Part shown: in pieces, positions 6,670 through 15,529 of the stretch
Layout: each line of letters opens with the position of its first letter
Numbering within the stretch: the first letter of the stretch is position 1
NCBI GenBank assembly: GCA_012511315.1
Contig: JAAZGI010000295.1
Location: forward strand, 1 to 16,234
Reading direction: 5' to 3'
From: Clostridium sp.
Lineage (GTDB): Bacteria > Bacillota > Clostridia > Clostridiales > Clostridiaceae
DNA length: 16,234 nt
Notes under the pieces: generated by a model
Told to the model about the DNA's origin: nothing
Databases searched by the model: none
The model's input: only the letters and a program-made list of their open reading frames with translations
Program-made: the position numbers and the translations under genes

Positions 6670-6735
6670 TGAGGAAGAGATTCCTAATATTGGCAAGTGA
6701 GCCAGATAATAAACACAGACCAGGAGGAAACAAAA

Positions 6736-7569
6736 ATGGCAATTAGAGGTTTTAAACCAACGACACCCTCTAGAAGAGCGATGACCATGAGTACCTTCGA
6801 GGAAATAACTACCGATAAGCCTGAAAAATCACTTCTTGCACCCAAGAAGAGAAAAGCTGGTAGAAACTCGCAAGGTAAGATCACAGTCAGACACAGAGGT
6901 GGCGGACATAAGAAACATTACAGAATTATTGACTTTAAGAGAAATAAAGACGGAATTCCAGGACGCGTAGCGACCATTGAATACGATCCGAACCGTTCAG
7001 CTTATATTTCACTTATTGTTTACGCAGATGGTGAAAAAAGATACATTATCGCACCTGCAAAATTAAAGGTTGGCGACAAGATCGAATCCGGTCCAGGTGC
7101 TGACATTAAGCCAGGAAACGCATTGCCACTGAAGAACATCCCAGTTGGAACAGTCATCCATAACATTGAGCTTCAGAGAGGCAAGGGCGGCCAGTTGGCA
7201 CGTTCTGCTGGATCTTCCGCTCAGTTAACGGCTAAGGAAGGCGATTATGCAACGCTGAGACTTCCCTCGAGTGAAACAAGATACGTTCGCATCGAATGCA
7301 AAGCAACGATTGGAAGCGTTTCTAATGCCACTCATGAAATTGAAAACCGCGGTAGCGCTGGTCGGACCAGACACCTAGGTTTCCGCCCTGCCGTTAGAGG
7401 TTCCGCAATGAACCCTGTTGATCACCCACATGGTGGTGGTGAGGGTAAAGCACCAATTGGACATCCAAGCCCACTTACTCCTTGGGGTAAACCGGCATTG
7501 GGTCTTAGAACAAGAAACAAGAAAAAATACTCTAACAGACTTATCGTCAAGAGAAGGAATGAGAAGTAA
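6736..7569 (+). CDS. rplB: 50S ribosomal protein L2
   Basis: The 277-residue L2 is among the most conserved 50S proteins, needed for subunit joining and peptidyl transferase activity. It begins [20 protein letters not shown] and contains [19 protein letters not shown] (42-60) and the C-terminal [18 protein letters not shown] segment with its conserved histidines around 230-232. It ends in a basic [18 protein letters not shown] tail. The start at 6736 is preceded by AGGAGG at 6722-6727. An in-frame ATG at 6697 would add 13 residues not seen in the family and is rejected. The length is typical. Confidence 0.98.
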   Translation: MAIRGFKPTTPSRRAMTMSTFEEITTDKPEKSLLAPKKRKAGRNSQGKITVRHRGGGHKKHYRIIDFKRNKDGIPGRVATIEYDPNRSAYISLIVYADGEKRYIIAPAKLKVGDKIESGPGADIKPGNALPLKNIPVGTVIHNIELQRGKGGQLARSAGSSAQLTAKEGDYATLRLPSSETRYVRIECKATIGSVSNATHEIENRGSAGRTRHLGFRPAVRGSAMNPVDHPHGGGEGKAPIGHPSPLTPWGKPALGLRTRNKKKYSNRLIVKRRNEK

Positions 7570-7616
7570 TCCATTTGGATTGCTTTTCACCTTGAATTCT
7601 CGAAGGGAGGAAGAAC

Positions 7617-7895
7617 TTGAGCAGATCAATGAAAAAGGGACCTTTCGTAAAGGAAGGCCTCATGAAGAAGATAGAAGATATGAATGCTAAGGGAGAAAAG
7701 AAGGTTATTAAGACCTGGTCCAGGTCATCAACCGTCTTCCCCGAAATGATTGGTCACACCATTGCTGTCCATGATGGCAGAAAACACATCCCGGTATACA
7801 TCTCCGAGGATATGGTGGGACATAAGCTGGGTGAATTCGCTTTCACTCGCACTTACAGGGGTCACGCCTCTGAAAGAAAAACAAAAATGAGATAG
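7617..7895 (+). CDS. rpsS: 30S ribosomal protein S19 (TTG start)
   Basis: The 92-residue S19 sits in the 30S head with S13 near the A-site tRNA. The sequence begins [18 protein letters not shown] and includes [39 protein letters not shown] and [15 protein letters not shown], all family hallmarks. The start is a TTG at 7617, preceded by GGGAGG. The first ATG (7629) would remove the nearly invariant SRS and is less likely. The spacer to rplV is 12 bases, and the rplV ribosome binding site overlaps the rpsS stop. Confidence 0.95.
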   Translation: MSRSMKKGPFVKEGLMKKIEDMNAKGEKKVIKTWSRSSTVFPEMIGHTIAVHDGRKHIPVYISEDMVGHKLGEFAFTRTYRGHASERKTKMR

Positions 7896-7907
7896 GAGGA
7901 GTGCTAA

Positions 7908-8534
7908 ATGTTTGAAGAAAATAATGTAAATGAAACGACTGAAGTCAATGAAGAAGTCGTTGCTGAAACAGTTGAAGCGACAGAAGCTCCTTCTACTGAA
8001 GTAAAAGAAGCTCCTAAGTCAAAGAAGTCAACTGAAAAGGATGAACAGCGTGCAGCTGGAAGAGCGAAAGCGAAAGCTAAGCAAGAAGAGCGCCGCGCAA
8101 GATTAGCCGAGAAGACTTTAGTGAAGAAAGAAAAACTTCACCTGACAAAGGAAGAAAAAGCAGAACGCAGAGCTGCTAAAGCAGCCGCTGCAGAAGTACA
8201 AACTGCTAAGGCAGTTGCTCGCTATGTTCGGATGAGCCCAATGAAAGTTAATCTCGTCATGGGACTAATTCGCGACAAAAATGCTGAAGAAGCATTGGCG
8301 ATTCTTCAATATACACCAAAGGACGCAGCAAGCGTCGTAGCAAAAGTACTGAAAAGTGCAATGGCTAACGCAGAAAACAACTTGGACATGGACCGAGAAG
8401 CCCTTTATGTGACAGAGGCCCACGTTGGACCTGGTCCGATTATAAAGAGATTCCAACCCCGTGCACAGGGGCGGGCATTCCCTATTTTTAAGAGAACCAG
8501 CCACGTTACTGTAATCGTCGCAGAAAGAGCATAA
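7908..8534 (+). CDS. rplV: 50S ribosomal protein L22 with long N-terminal extension
   Basis: The predicted protein has 208 residues, whereas L22 usually has about 110. The canonical domain is residues 98-208: [19 protein letters not shown], the assembly helix region, and the tunnel-lining beta hairpin (about 171-203, [18 protein letters not shown] and [12 protein letters not shown]). Before it lie about 97 extra residues: an acidic start (1-30, nine Glu and no Lys or Arg), then an Ala/Lys/Arg/Glu-rich stretch (31-97) that looks helical and basic. The extension is in frame, has no stop, and AGGAGG (7894-7899) sits ahead of the ATG at 7908. No ATG or ribosome binding site lies near the core, so the longer product is favoured. 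The extension may reach over the subunit surface, mediate a contact, or be cleaved. Confidence 0.95.
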   Translation: MFEENNVNETTEVNEEVVAETVEATEAPSTEVKEAPKSKKSTEKDEQRAAGRAKAKAKQEERRARLAEKTLVKKEKLHLTKEEKAERRAAKAAAAEVQTAKAVARYVRMSPMKVNLVMGLIRDKNAEEALAILQYTPKDAASVVAKVLKSAMANAENNLDMDREALYVTEAHVGPGPIIKRFQPRAQGRAFPIFKRTSHVTVIVAERA

Positions 8535-8549
8535 GGAGGTATAAAGTTA

Positions 8550-9221
8550 GTGGGACAAAAAATTAATCCAAATGGATTCCGAGTTGGCGTCATCAGAGAC
8601 TGGAACTCCAGATGGTATGCTGACAAAAGAAATTTTGCTGACAACCTTGTAGAAGATACAAAGGTCAGAGATTTTGTTAAGAAAAAACTCTATCCTGCAG
8701 GAATCTCTAAAATTGAGATTGAGCGGGCAGCTAAGCGGTTGAAACTGAATATCTTCACAGCCAAGCCAGGAATGGTTATTGGTAAGGGTGGTTCAGGAAT
8801 TGATCAGTTAAAGAAAGAAATCAGTGCACTCGCTCCTGACAAAAACGTAGTTTTAAACATTGTTGAAGTCAAGAATGTAGATGCCGATGCACAGCTAATG
8901 GCTGAAAATATTGCAGCCCAGTTGGAACGCAGAATTTCCTTCCGTCGTGCTATGAAGCAGACCATCCAAAGAGCTATGAGAGCTTATGGTGTCGAAGGTG
9001 TTAAAACCATGTGTTCAGGCCGATTAGGCGGAGCAGAAATTGCCCGTGAGGAATTCTACAATGAAGGGACTATTCCACTTCAGACATTGAGAGCAGACAT
9101 TCAGTATGGATTCGCCGAGGCTAATACCGTTTACGGAAAAATCGGTGTCAAGGTCTGGGTGTATAAGGGTGAAATCCTTCCTGTAAAAAAGAACCAGGAA
9201 GAAAAGAACCCAAGAAACTAG
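8550..9221 (+). CDS. rpsC: 30S ribosomal protein S3 (GTG start)
   Basis: The 223-residue S3 lies at the mRNA entry channel of the 30S subunit and contributes to its helicase activity with S4 and S5. It starts [19 protein letters not shown]. It has a type II KH domain with the GKGG loop at 78-81 ([11 protein letters not shown]) and a C-terminal domain with [20 protein letters not shown] and the [12 protein letters not shown] motif. The start codon is GTG at 8550, with AAGGAGG upstream; the second residue, Gly, fits the family. The length is normal. Confidence 0.97.
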   Translation: MGQKINPNGFRVGVIRDWNSRWYADKRNFADNLVEDTKVRDFVKKKLYPAGISKIEIERAAKRLKLNIFTAKPGMVIGKGGSGIDQLKKEISALAPDKNVVLNIVEVKNVDADAQLMAENIAAQLERRISFRRAMKQTIQRAMRAYGVEGVKTMCSGRLGGAEIAREEFYNEGTIPLQTLRADIQYGFAEANTVYGKIGVKVWVYKGEILPVKKNQEEKNPRN

Positions 9222-9246
9222 GATCTTTTGAAAGGAGGAACTACAC

Positions 9247-9681
9247 ATGTTAATGCCTAAAAGAGTAAAACATAGAAAACAGCAAAAGGGCAATATGCGT
9301 GGCAAGGCAACTCGCGGCAATTTTATTGCTTACGGTGAGTTTGGCCTGCAGGCACTTGAGCCTGGCTGGATCACATCCAACCAGATTGAAGCAGCCCGTG
9401 TTGCTATAAATCGATACATTAAAAGAGGTGGTAAGCAGTGGATTAAAATTTTCCCTGACAAGCCTATCACCGAAAAACCGGCTGAAACCCGTATGGGATC
9501 CGGTAAAGGTTCCGTGGAATACTGGGTTGCCGTTGTTAAACCAGGAAGAGTTCTTTTTGAACTTGCTGGTGTAGACGAAGAACGTGCTAAAGAAGCAATG
9601 AGACTTGCCTCGCACAAACTACCTATCGCCACTAAATTCGTAACTAGAAGTGATTTTGAAGAAATGGGTGGTGAAGAGTAA
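9247..9681 (+). CDS. rplP: 50S ribosomal protein L16
   Basis: The 144-residue L16 helps shape the A-site tRNA and 5S rRNA region of the 50S subunit. It starts [15 protein letters not shown], the typical family opening, which selects the first of two nearby ATGs. It carries [41 protein letters not shown] and a conserved C-terminal helix. AAAGGAGG precedes the start. The TAA overlaps the ATG of rpmC by one base (TAATG), implying coupled translation. Confidence 0.97.
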   Translation: MLMPKRVKHRKQQKGNMRGKATRGNFIAYGEFGLQALEPGWITSNQIEAARVAINRYIKRGGKQWIKIFPDKPITEKPAETRMGSGKGSVEYWVAVVKPGRVLFELAGVDEERAKEAMRLASHKLPIATKFVTRSDFEEMGGEE

Positions 9682-9896
9682 TGAGAGCAAGAGAACTTAA
9701 TGAAATTAGGACGAACTCCACTGAAGACCTTCAGGGAAAACTGATGGATCTGAAGAAAGAGCTCTTCAACCTCCGGTTCCAGCTTTCCACCGGTCAGCTT
9801 GAGAATCCGACTAGAATAAAGGAAGTAAAGAAATCCATCGCTCAGATCAAAACGGTCATGAGAGAACAGGAAATCGGCTCCTTTGTAGAGCAGTAG
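9681..9896 (+). CDS. rpmC: 50S ribosomal protein L29
   Basis: The 71-residue L29 is a small two-helix protein beside L23 at the tunnel exit. It is recognisable from the MRARELNEI start, [24 protein letters not shown] in the middle and the [14 protein letters not shown] helix. It begins inside the rplP stop, with a purine-rich stretch at the end of rplP as its ribosome binding site. It is slightly longer than the usual 65-70 residues because of a short C-terminal tail. A 24-base spacer precedes rpsQ. Confidence 0.95.
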   Translation: MRARELNEIRTNSTEDLQGKLMDLKKELFNLRFQLSTGQLENPTRIKEVKKSIAQIKTVMREQEIGSFVEQ

Positions 9897-9920
9897 ACTT
9901 TGAAAGGAGGTCATTAGAAC

Positions 9921-10247
9921 ATGGAAGAATTAAAAAATGAAACCGTAGTAACTGACGTTGAAGAAACTGAAGTTATTGAAGTTAATGAAACTTTAGGTAG
10001 AAAAAATAGAAAGACATTCATCGGCCGCGTTGTTTCAGACAAAATGGATAAGACCATTGTTGTCGCAATTGAAACAAAGGTGAGACACCCACTTTATGGA
10101 AAGACTATGAAACGGACCACAAAGTATAAGGCCCATGATGAAAAGAACGAAGCCACGATTAACGATAGAGTTTTAATCATGGAAACAAGACCTTTGTCAA
10201 AGGACAAAAACTTTAGACTGGTCAAAATCATCGAGAAGGCCAAGTAA
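9921..10247 (+). CDS. rpsQ: 30S ribosomal protein S17 with acidic N-terminal extension
   Basis: The 108-residue product contains an ordinary S17 OB-fold of about 82 residues, beginning near residue 27 ([20 protein letters not shown]) with [19 protein letters not shown] and [17 protein letters not shown]. Residues 1-24 are an unusual acidic leader: nine Glu/Asp against one Lys. S17 binds 16S rRNA early in 30S assembly. AGGAGG at 9905-9910 lies ten bases before the ATG at 9921, and no alternative start codon lies between there and the core. The leader resembles the first residues of the extended L22 in composition and in NET/TEV-type words, so the two may share an origin or purpose. Confidence 0.96.
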   Translation: MEELKNETVVTDVEETEVIEVNETLGRKNRKTFIGRVVSDKMDKTIVVAIETKVRHPLYGKTMKRTTKYKAHDEKNEATINDRVLIMETRPLSKDKNFRLVKIIEKAK

Positions 10248-10267
10248 GGCTTGGAAGGAGGTCAGAA

Positions 10268-10636
10268 ATGATTCAGCAACAGAGTCGAGTAAAAGTCGCT
10301 GACAATTCCGGCGCAAAAGAAATTATGTGTATCCGAGTTCTTGGCGGATCTGGAAGACGATACGCACATATCGGAGATACAATTGTAGCTTCCGTTAAGA
10401 GCGCAACGCCAGGCGGAGTTGTTAAAAAGGGCGAAGTAGTTAGAGCAGTAATTGTTCGCACCGTAAAAGGCGTCAGACGTGCAGATGGTACATACATCCG
10501 GTTTGATGAAAATGCAGCAGTAATCATAAAAGACGATAAGAACCCGAGAGGCACACGTATTTTCGGGCCGGTAGCGAGAGAGTTAAGAGATAAGGAATTC
10601 CAAAAGATCCTTTCCCTGGCTCCAGAAGTAATATAA
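10268..10636 (+). CDS. rplN: 50S ribosomal protein L14
   Basis: The 122-residue L14 occupies the subunit interface, where it joins bridge B8 and binds the silencing factor RsfS in other bacteria. The start [19 protein letters not shown], the [14 protein letters not shown] segment and the [20 protein letters not shown] motif, with [23 protein letters not shown] at the end, are diagnostic. GGAGG precedes the ATG. The length is exactly that of the family. Confidence 0.98.
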   Translation: MIQQQSRVKVADNSGAKEIMCIRVLGGSGRRYAHIGDTIVASVKSATPGGVVKKGEVVRAVIVRTVKGVRRADGTYIRFDENAAVIIKDDKNPRGTRIFGPVARELRDKEFQKILSLAPEVI

Positions 10637-10650
10637 AGGAGTGAAAGACA

Positions 10651-10965
10651 ATGAAAATGCATGTTAGAAAAAATGACAAAGTTGTCGTCATCTCCGGTAA
10701 CGACAAGGGCGTAAAGAGTGAAATTCTTGCAGTCAACCCTAAAAAGGGTACCGTTCTGGTTAAAGATGTCAACATCGTCACAAAGCACATGAAGGCATCT
10801 AAGAATGCAATGAAATCTGAAATTATACAGGTTGAAGCGCCCATCAAATCCAGCAAAGTAATGCTGTGGTGTGAAAAGTGCAGTAAAGCAGTTCGCCCCA
10901 GCTATCGCTTCCGGGAAGACGGTGCCAAAGTTCGGTACTGTAAGTCCTGCGATGGCGAACTTTAA
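10651..10965 (+). CDS. rplX: 50S ribosomal protein L24 (zinc-ribbon form)
   Basis: The 104-residue L24 is an assembly-initiator protein that binds the 5' region of 23S rRNA. The KOW motif is at about 6-33 (KNDKVVVISGNDKGVKSEIL). The C-terminal part has two CxxC pairs (C74/C77 and C97/C100) forming a probable zinc ribbon, as in many Firmicutes L24 proteins. AAAGGAG precedes the ATG, with 14 bases to rplN upstream and 13 to rplE downstream. Confidence 0.96.
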   Translation: MKMHVRKNDKVVVISGNDKGVKSEILAVNPKKGTVLVKDVNIVTKHMKASKNAMKSEIIQVEAPIKSSKVMLWCEKCSKAVRPSYRFREDGAKVRYCKSCDGEL

Positions 10966-10978
10966 GAGGAGGTAACAT

Positions 10979-11521
10979 ATGACAAGGTTACAAGAAAAAT
11001 TTGACAATGAAGTTGTACAGAACATGATGGAAAAGTTTGGTTACAAGAACATCATGGAAGTACCTAGACTCGAGAAGATTGTTATCAACATGGGTGTTGG
11101 TGAAGCGAAAGAGAACGTTAAAGTTCTAGAATCAGCCGTATCGGACCTCCAGACAATTGCTGGACAAAAACCGGTTATTACAAAAGCTAGAAAATCAGTT
11201 GCTAACTTTAAGCTAAGAGAACTTATGCCAATTGGTACAAAGGTTACACTTAGAAAAGCTAAAATGTATGAATTCGCTGATAAGCTGATGAATATTGCTC
11301 TTCCTCGTGTTAGAGACTTCCGCGGTTTATCCGATAAGAGTTTCGACGGAAGAGGAAACTATTCCTTGGGGATTAAAGAACAGCTGATCTTCCCAGAAAT
11401 TGAATACGACAAAGTCGACAAAGTTCGGGGTATGGATATTGTATTCGTAACCACAGCAAAAACCGATGAGGAAGCCAGAGAACTGTTAAGATTCTTAGGC
11501 ATGCCTTTTGCAAAGAATTAG
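10979..11521 (+). CDS. rplE: 50S ribosomal protein L5
   Basis: The 180-residue L5 binds 5S rRNA and contacts the P-site tRNA and S13 across the interface. Clear motifs are [77 protein letters not shown] and [21 protein letters not shown] lies close before the start (10967-10972). The length is standard. The rpsN gene follows after 13 bases. Confidence 0.98.
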   Translation: MTRLQEKFDNEVVQNMMEKFGYKNIMEVPRLEKIVINMGVGEAKENVKVLESAVSDLQTIAGQKPVITKARKSVANFKLRELMPIGTKVTLRKAKMYEFADKLMNIALPRVRDFRGLSDKSFDGRGNYSLGIKEQLIFPEIEYDKVDKVRGMDIVFVTTAKTDEEARELLRFLGMPFAKN

Positions 11522-11534
11522 GAGGTAGAAAGAT

Positions 11535-11720
11535 TTGGCACGCAAAGCTTTAATCGAAAAATGGAAAAGAGAACCTAAATTCTCTAGCCGGGCTTACACA
11601 AGATGCAGAATCTGTGGAAGACCTCATTCAGTACTAAAAAAATATGGTGTTTGCCGCATATGCTTCAGAGAGCTTGCGTATAAGGGCGAAATCCCCGGCG
11701 TGCGCAAAGCCAGCTGGTAA
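11535..11720 (+). CDS. rpsN: 30S ribosomal protein S14, zinc-binding short form (TTG start)
   Basis: The 61-residue type Z S14 binds one zinc through C24/C27 and C40/C43 (CRICGRP and CRICFRE) in the 30S head near S3 and S10. It begins [20 protein letters not shown] and ends GVRKASW. It is the C+ form that some Firmicutes replace with a zinc-free paralogue under zinc limitation. The start is a TTG at 11535 preceded by AGGAGG (11520-11525), which overlaps the end of rplE. No ATG exists within the frame. Confidence 0.97.
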   Translation: MARKALIEKWKREPKFSSRAYTRCRICGRPHSVLKKYGVCRICFRELAYKGEIPGVRKASW

Positions 11721-11744
11721 CATAGGAAAGGAGGCATATTAGAT

Positions 11745-12140
11745 ATGATGACAGATCCAATTGCGGACCTTCTAACAAGAGTTAGAAACGCAAATGATGC
11801 AGGGCATGATACTGTAGAAGTACCAACTTCCAAGTTGAAGAAAGCCATTGTTGAAATTCTTCTTCAGGAAGGCTACGTAAAGAAAGTTGATGAGTACAAA
11901 GTAGGAGTTGTTCCTATGATGAAACTCACTCTAAAATATGGCCAAAGTAAAGAAAAAGTAATTAAGGGGCTCAAGAGAATCTCAAAGCCCGGTTTAAGAG
12001 TATATTGCAAGTCAGGTGAAGTACCGAAGGTTCTTAATGGTTTAGGCACTGCCGTAATCTCAACCTCCCAGGGAGTAGTTGCTGATAAGGAAGCTAGAAA
12101 CATGGGCCTTGGCGGAGAAGTACTCTGCTACATCTGGTAG
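11745..12140 (+). CDS. rpsH: 30S ribosomal protein S8
   Basis: The 131-residue S8 is a primary 16S rRNA binder, and in Escherichia coli it is the repressor of the spc operon. It starts [18 protein letters not shown] and ends with the conserved [20 protein letters not shown] and GGEVLCYIW. Two tandem ATGs (11745 and 11748) could serve; AAGGAGG at 11728-11734 fits either. The length agrees with the family. Whether S8 represses this operon cannot be read here, as I saw no S8-like hairpin mimic near rplE. Confidence 0.97.
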   Translation: MMTDPIADLLTRVRNANDAGHDTVEVPTSKLKKAIVEILLQEGYVKKVDEYKVGVVPMMKLTLKYGQSKEKVIKGLKRISKPGLRVYCKSGEVPKVLNGLGTAVISTSQGVVADKEARNMGLGGEVLCYIW

Positions 12141-12168
12141 AAGTTACAGCTAAGGAGGAAACTATAAT

Positions 12169-12711
12169 ATGTCAAGAATAGGCAGAATGCCGATAGCTAT
12201 TCCCGATGGTGTAACTTTTACAGTGACCGACAATAATGTCGTTACTGTTAAGGGACCAAAAGGACAGCTTGAAAAAGCATTTAAAAATAATGTAAAGATC
12301 GTTAAAAACGATGACAACGAAGTTGTAATTGAAAGAAACAGCGATCTTAAGGAAGACCGTGCTATGCATGGCCTGACACGGTCACTTATTAATAACATGG
12401 TAGTAGGTGTTACTGAAGGATATCAGAAAAAACTTGAACTCAATGGTGTTGGTTATAGAGCATCCATTCAAGGAAATAAGCTGGTAATGAACCTTGGTTT
12501 CTCCCACCCAGTTGAAGTTGAAGCATTAGAAGGTATTACCTTTGAAACGCCAGCTCCAACTAAAGTTATTGTTAAGGGAATCGATAAAGAAACAGTCGGT
12601 GCCATGGCAGCGGACATTAGAAAGTGGAGAAAGCCTGAACCATACCTAGGAAAAGGTATTAAGTTCGAAGGCGAACACATCCGTCGTAAAGTCGGAAAGA
12701 CTGGTAAGTAA
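12169..12711 (+). CDS. rplF: 50S ribosomal protein L6
   Basis: The 180-residue L6 consists of two related domains and sits near the sarcin-ricin loop and the factor-binding site. It is marked by [14 protein letters not shown] at the start, [42 protein letters not shown] and the C-terminal [19 protein letters not shown] with a basic end. TAAGGAGG precedes the start. The length is standard, and rplR follows 14 bases later. Confidence 0.98.
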   Translation: MSRIGRMPIAIPDGVTFTVTDNNVVTVKGPKGQLEKAFKNNVKIVKNDDNEVVIERNSDLKEDRAMHGLTRSLINNMVVGVTEGYQKKLELNGVGYRASIQGNKLVMNLGFSHPVEVEALEGITFETPAPTKVIVKGIDKETVGAMAADIRKWRKPEPYLGKGIKFEGEHIRRKVGKTGK

Positions 12712-12725
12712 AGGAGTGAATCGCG

Positions 12726-13085
12726 ATGTTTAAGAAGGAAAACAGATCTGCTTCCAGAGTAAGACGTCACGTAAGAGTGAGAAGAAAAGTCGCAGGCACT
12801 ACTGAAAGGCCAAGACTTTCCGTTTATCGGAGCGAAAAAAATATTTATGCTCAGGTTATCGATGACATAAAGGGTGTTACCTTGGTTGCCGCTTCAAGCC
12901 TTGACAAAGGATTTGAGGGAACCGGCGGGGACATCGAAGCAGCCAAAAAAGTCGGCGAAGCTGTAGCGAAGAAGGCAAAAGATGCCGGAATCGACAAGGT
13001 TGTTTTTGACCGCGGCGGCTATATCTACCATGGACGAGTACAAGCCCTTGCAGACGCTGCAAGAGAAGCAGGACTCGAATTCTAA
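12726..13085 (+). CDS. rplR: 50S ribosomal protein L18
   Basis: The 119-residue L18 anchors 5S rRNA in the central protuberance together with L5. The basic N-terminus ([19 protein letters not shown]), [18 protein letters not shown] and the C-terminal [20 protein letters not shown] motif with AREAGLEF are characteristic. AAAGGAG precedes the ATG. The length is normal, and rpsE follows after 16 bases. Confidence 0.98.
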   Translation: MFKKENRSASRVRRHVRVRRKVAGTTERPRLSVYRSEKNIYAQVIDDIKGVTLVAASSLDKGFEGTGGDIEAAKKVGEAVAKKAKDAGIDKVVFDRGGYIYHGRVQALADAAREAGLEF

Positions 13086-13101
13086 AAGGAGGTAACATCA
13101 A

Positions 13102-13599
13102 TTGAAAATAGATCCAAACACGTTGGACCTTAAAGAAAAAGTCGTGAAAATCGGCAGAGTAACTAAGGTTGTTAAAGGTGGACGTAACTTCAGATTCAGT
13201 GCTCTTGTAGTAGTTGGAGATGAAAACGGACATGTTGGTGTCGGAACTGGGAAATCCATTGAAATTCCAGAAGCCATCAGAAAAGGAATCGAAGATGCCA
13301 AGAAGAACCTCATCGAGGTTTCGTTGGAAGGAACAACCATTCCTCACGCCATCGATGGATGGTTCGGAACGGGACACGTTCTGATTATGCCTGCTAAAGA
13401 AGGTACCGGAGTTATCGCCGGTGGACCTGCTAGAGCAGTACTTGAACTAGCTGGATTGAAAGACGTTCGTGCCAAGTCATTGGGTTCTAATAACCCAAGA
13501 AACATGGTTCGCGCAACCCTAAATGGTCTGTCTGAGCTTCGTTCAGTTGAAAAGATCGCCAAGCTTCGTGGCAAAACGCCAGAAGAAATCCGGGGATAG
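13102..13599 (+). CDS. rpsE: 30S ribosomal protein S5 (TTG start)
   Basis: The 165-residue S5 takes part in decoding accuracy and in the mRNA entry helicase. The N-terminal double-stranded RNA-binding-like domain contains [21 protein letters not shown] (24-44) and [20 protein letters not shown]. The C-terminal domain has [20 protein letters not shown] and [16 protein letters not shown]. The start is a TTG at 13102 with AGGAGG (13087-13092) at good spacing, and the first in-frame ATG lies far inside the conserved core. The peptide from TTG ([14 protein letters not shown]) matches the usual S5 lead-in. Confidence 0.96.
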   Translation: MKIDPNTLDLKEKVVKIGRVTKVVKGGRNFRFSALVVVGDENGHVGVGTGKSIEIPEAIRKGIEDAKKNLIEVSLEGTTIPHAIDGWFGTGHVLIMPAKEGTGVIAGGPARAVLELAGLKDVRAKSLGSNNPRNMVRATLNGLSELRSVEKIAKLRGKTPEEIRG

Positions 13600-13609
13600 G
13601 AGGAGAACA

Positions 13610-13777
13610 ATGAAGATTACACTGACAAAGAGTTTGATTGGAAGAAAGAAATCTCACATTGCCACCGCCAAGGCCTTAGGTTTGACAAAGATTGGCAAAA
13701 CCGTTGAGAAAGAAAGCAATGAAGCAATCGACGGAATGATCAAAGAGATTTCATATCTCTTGAAGGTAGAAGAATAA
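13610..13777 (+). CDS. rpmD: 50S ribosomal protein L30
   Basis: The 55-residue L30 is a small 50S protein. It reads [20 protein letters not shown], then [20 protein letters not shown] and a final helix ending YLLKVEE. AGGAGG following the rpsE stop precedes the ATG at 13610. An in-frame open extension back to 13523 overlaps rpsE and is rejected. A 24-base spacer leads to rplO. Confidence 0.95.
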   Translation: MKITLTKSLIGRKKSHIATAKALGLTKIGKTVEKESNEAIDGMIKEISYLLKVEE

Positions 13778-13801
13778 TTTTAGGTAAGGAGGTGTAAGAC
13801 G

Positions 13802-14242
13802 ATGAAATTACATGAGTTAAAGTCTCCGGTAGGGTCCAGAAAGGGCCGTAAAAGAGTTGGTAGAGGTCCTGGTTCAGGCTGGGGTACAACAGCCGGAAGA
13901 GGAGATAATGGTCAGAATTCCAGATCAGGTGGCGGTACGAGACCGGGCTTTGAAGGTGGACAGATGCCTTTAATTCGGCGTATACCCAAGCGAGGATTCA
14001 AGAACCCCTTCACCAAACATTACAATGTTATTAATTTGAATCGTTTGAATATATTTGAAGAAGGAACTGAAGTAACCGAAGATTTGCTATTAGAGAAACA
14101 AGTCATTTCCAAAAGGCTTGACGGAGTCAAGGTTTTAGGAAATGGTGCAATCGAAAAAGCACTAACTGTAAAGGTAAGTAAGTTCTCTAAGTCTGCTTCA
14201 GAAAAAATAGAAGCTGCTGGAGGAAAAGCGGAGGTCCTGTAA
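13802..14242 (+). CDS. rplO: 50S ribosomal protein L15
   Basis: The 146-residue L15 is a late-assembling 50S protein with a long basic N-terminal extension that threads into rRNA. Seen are [20 protein letters not shown], the glycine-rich [19 protein letters not shown] stretch, [18 protein letters not shown] and a globular C-terminal part with [27 protein letters not shown] precedes the ATG. The final TAA overlaps the secY ATG by one base (TAATG), linking the ribosomal genes to the translocon gene. Confidence 0.97.
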   Translation: MKLHELKSPVGSRKGRKRVGRGPGSGWGTTAGRGDNGQNSRSGGGTRPGFEGGQMPLIRRIPKRGFKNPFTKHYNVINLNRLNIFEEGTEVTEDLLLEKQVISKRLDGVKVLGNGAIEKALTVKVSKFSKSASEKIEAAGGKAEVL

Positions 14243-15519
14243 TGTTTGAGATTTTCACCAATGCCTGGAAAACAAAGGAATTGCAGAAGCGGATGCTATT
14301 CATGTTGCTTGTGGTATTTGTTTTCCGACTTGGAAATCACATCACAGTGCCATATGTTAACCCCAAAGATCTTGCTGGCCTTACCAATGAAGGCGACCTT
14401 CTTGGTTTGTACAACTTGATTTCGGGAGGAGCGCTGGGTCGATTCAGTCTCTTTGCACTGGGTGTCATTCCCTACATCAATGCTTCCATTATTATGCAGC
14501 TTTTAACCGTTGCACTACCTCCTTTGGAGAACCTCCAAAAGGAAGGCGAAGAAGGACGGAAAAAGATACAAAACTGGACGCGTTACGCTGCACTAGTTAT
14601 TTCTGCACTGATGGCTTATGGAACCTATTTATTGGTTGCTAGCACAGGTGCTATATCTGATCGCAGCTTCACAGCCGTATCCTTGATTGTTTTAACCTTA
14701 GTTGCAGGAACATTCTTCCTCATGTGGTTAGGAGATCAGATTACACAGTATGGAATCGGAAACGGAATTTCTGTTTTGATTTTCATCAATATTATCTCAA
14801 GACTACCTCAGACATTACAGCAGTTAGGCTTATCAGCCTCCATCAATCCAATGACTGCCATTTTGGTAACATTGTTAATGGCTGCTTTATTTGTAGGTGT
14901 AGTTTACTTCTCCCTAGGAGAACGTAGAATTCCTGTTCAGTACGCTGGACGGATGGTAAATGGTCGCGCAATGAAAGGTCAGACTCAATATCTACCAATC
15001 GGCGTCGCATCTTCAGCCGTTTTAGGAATTATCTTTGCTATGTCCATGATGGAGTTTCCGGCAACGCTGAGTCAGCTGTTCCCAAACAACACCATCCTGA
15101 CAAATATGGCAACTTCTCCAGTATGGTGGAACCCCTTTAATCGAGAAACTTGGGCTTATATTGTGATGTACTTTGTTTTAGTTGTATTCTTTGTTGTATT
15201 CTACACGGATATTACAATGAAACCAGATGAAATGGCAGAGAACATGCAAAAGTCCGGTGGATATGTTAACGGCATTAAACCTGGCAAAAAAACAGAAGAG
15301 TATCTTGGCGGCGTCTTTTTCCGCGTGGCATTTTATGCCGGTATTTTCGCGGCAGTGATTGCTGTATTCCCATTACTCACCGGAAAATTAGATTCTGCAT
15401 ATCAGCAGATGAATTTTGGTGGAACCGTTCTCTTCATTATAGTCGGAGTAGCCTTAGATACCATCAGACAGCTGGAATCTCAGCTGATGACGCGGCATTA
15501 CAAAGGCTTCTTGAAATAG
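14242..15519 (+). CDS. secY: Preprotein translocase subunit SecY
   Basis: The 425-residue SecY is the ten-helix channel of the Sec translocon in the cytoplasmic membrane, working with SecE, SecG and SecA. The first membrane helix is near 17-36. The plug and second-helix region (GGALGRFSLFALGVIPYINA, then SIIMQLL) spans about 62-88. The signature MWLGDQITQYGIGNGIS lies at 161-177. The cytoplasmic loops that engage SecA and the ribosome include GERRIPVQYAGR (226-237) and KPGKKTEEYL (347-355). The C-terminus, ESQLMTRHYKGFLK, is typical. The gene is translationally coupled to rplO, and adk follows after ten bases. Length and order match other Firmicutes. Confidence 0.98.
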   Translation: MFEIFTNAWKTKELQKRMLFMLLVVFVFRLGNHITVPYVNPKDLAGLTNEGDLLGLYNLISGGALGRFSLFALGVIPYINASIIMQLLTVALPPLENLQKEGEEGRKKIQNWTRYAALVISALMAYGTYLLVASTGAISDRSFTAVSLIVLTLVAGTFFLMWLGDQITQYGIGNGISVLIFINIISRLPQTLQQLGLSASINPMTAILVTLLMAALFVGVVYFSLGERRIPVQYAGRMVNGRAMKGQTQYLPIGVASSAVLGIIFAMSMMEFPATLSQLFPNNTILTNMATSPVWWNPFNRETWAYIVMYFVLVVFFVVFYTDITMKPDEMAENMQKSGGYVNGIKPGKKTEEYLGGVFFRVAFYAGIFAAVIAVFPLLTGKLDSAYQQMNFGGTVLFIIVGVALDTIRQLESQLMTRHYKGFLK

Positions 15520-15529
15520 GAGCGTAGGA

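Noticed and set aside
9330..9914. 194-codon open frame antisense to rplP and rpmC
   Set aside because: It is a shadow of two certain ribosomal protein genes with no independent support.
10273..11025. 250-codon open frame antisense to rplN, rplX and rplE
   Set aside because: It lies entirely opposite conserved ribosomal genes, has no ribosome binding site or family features, and is a shadow of their codon usage.
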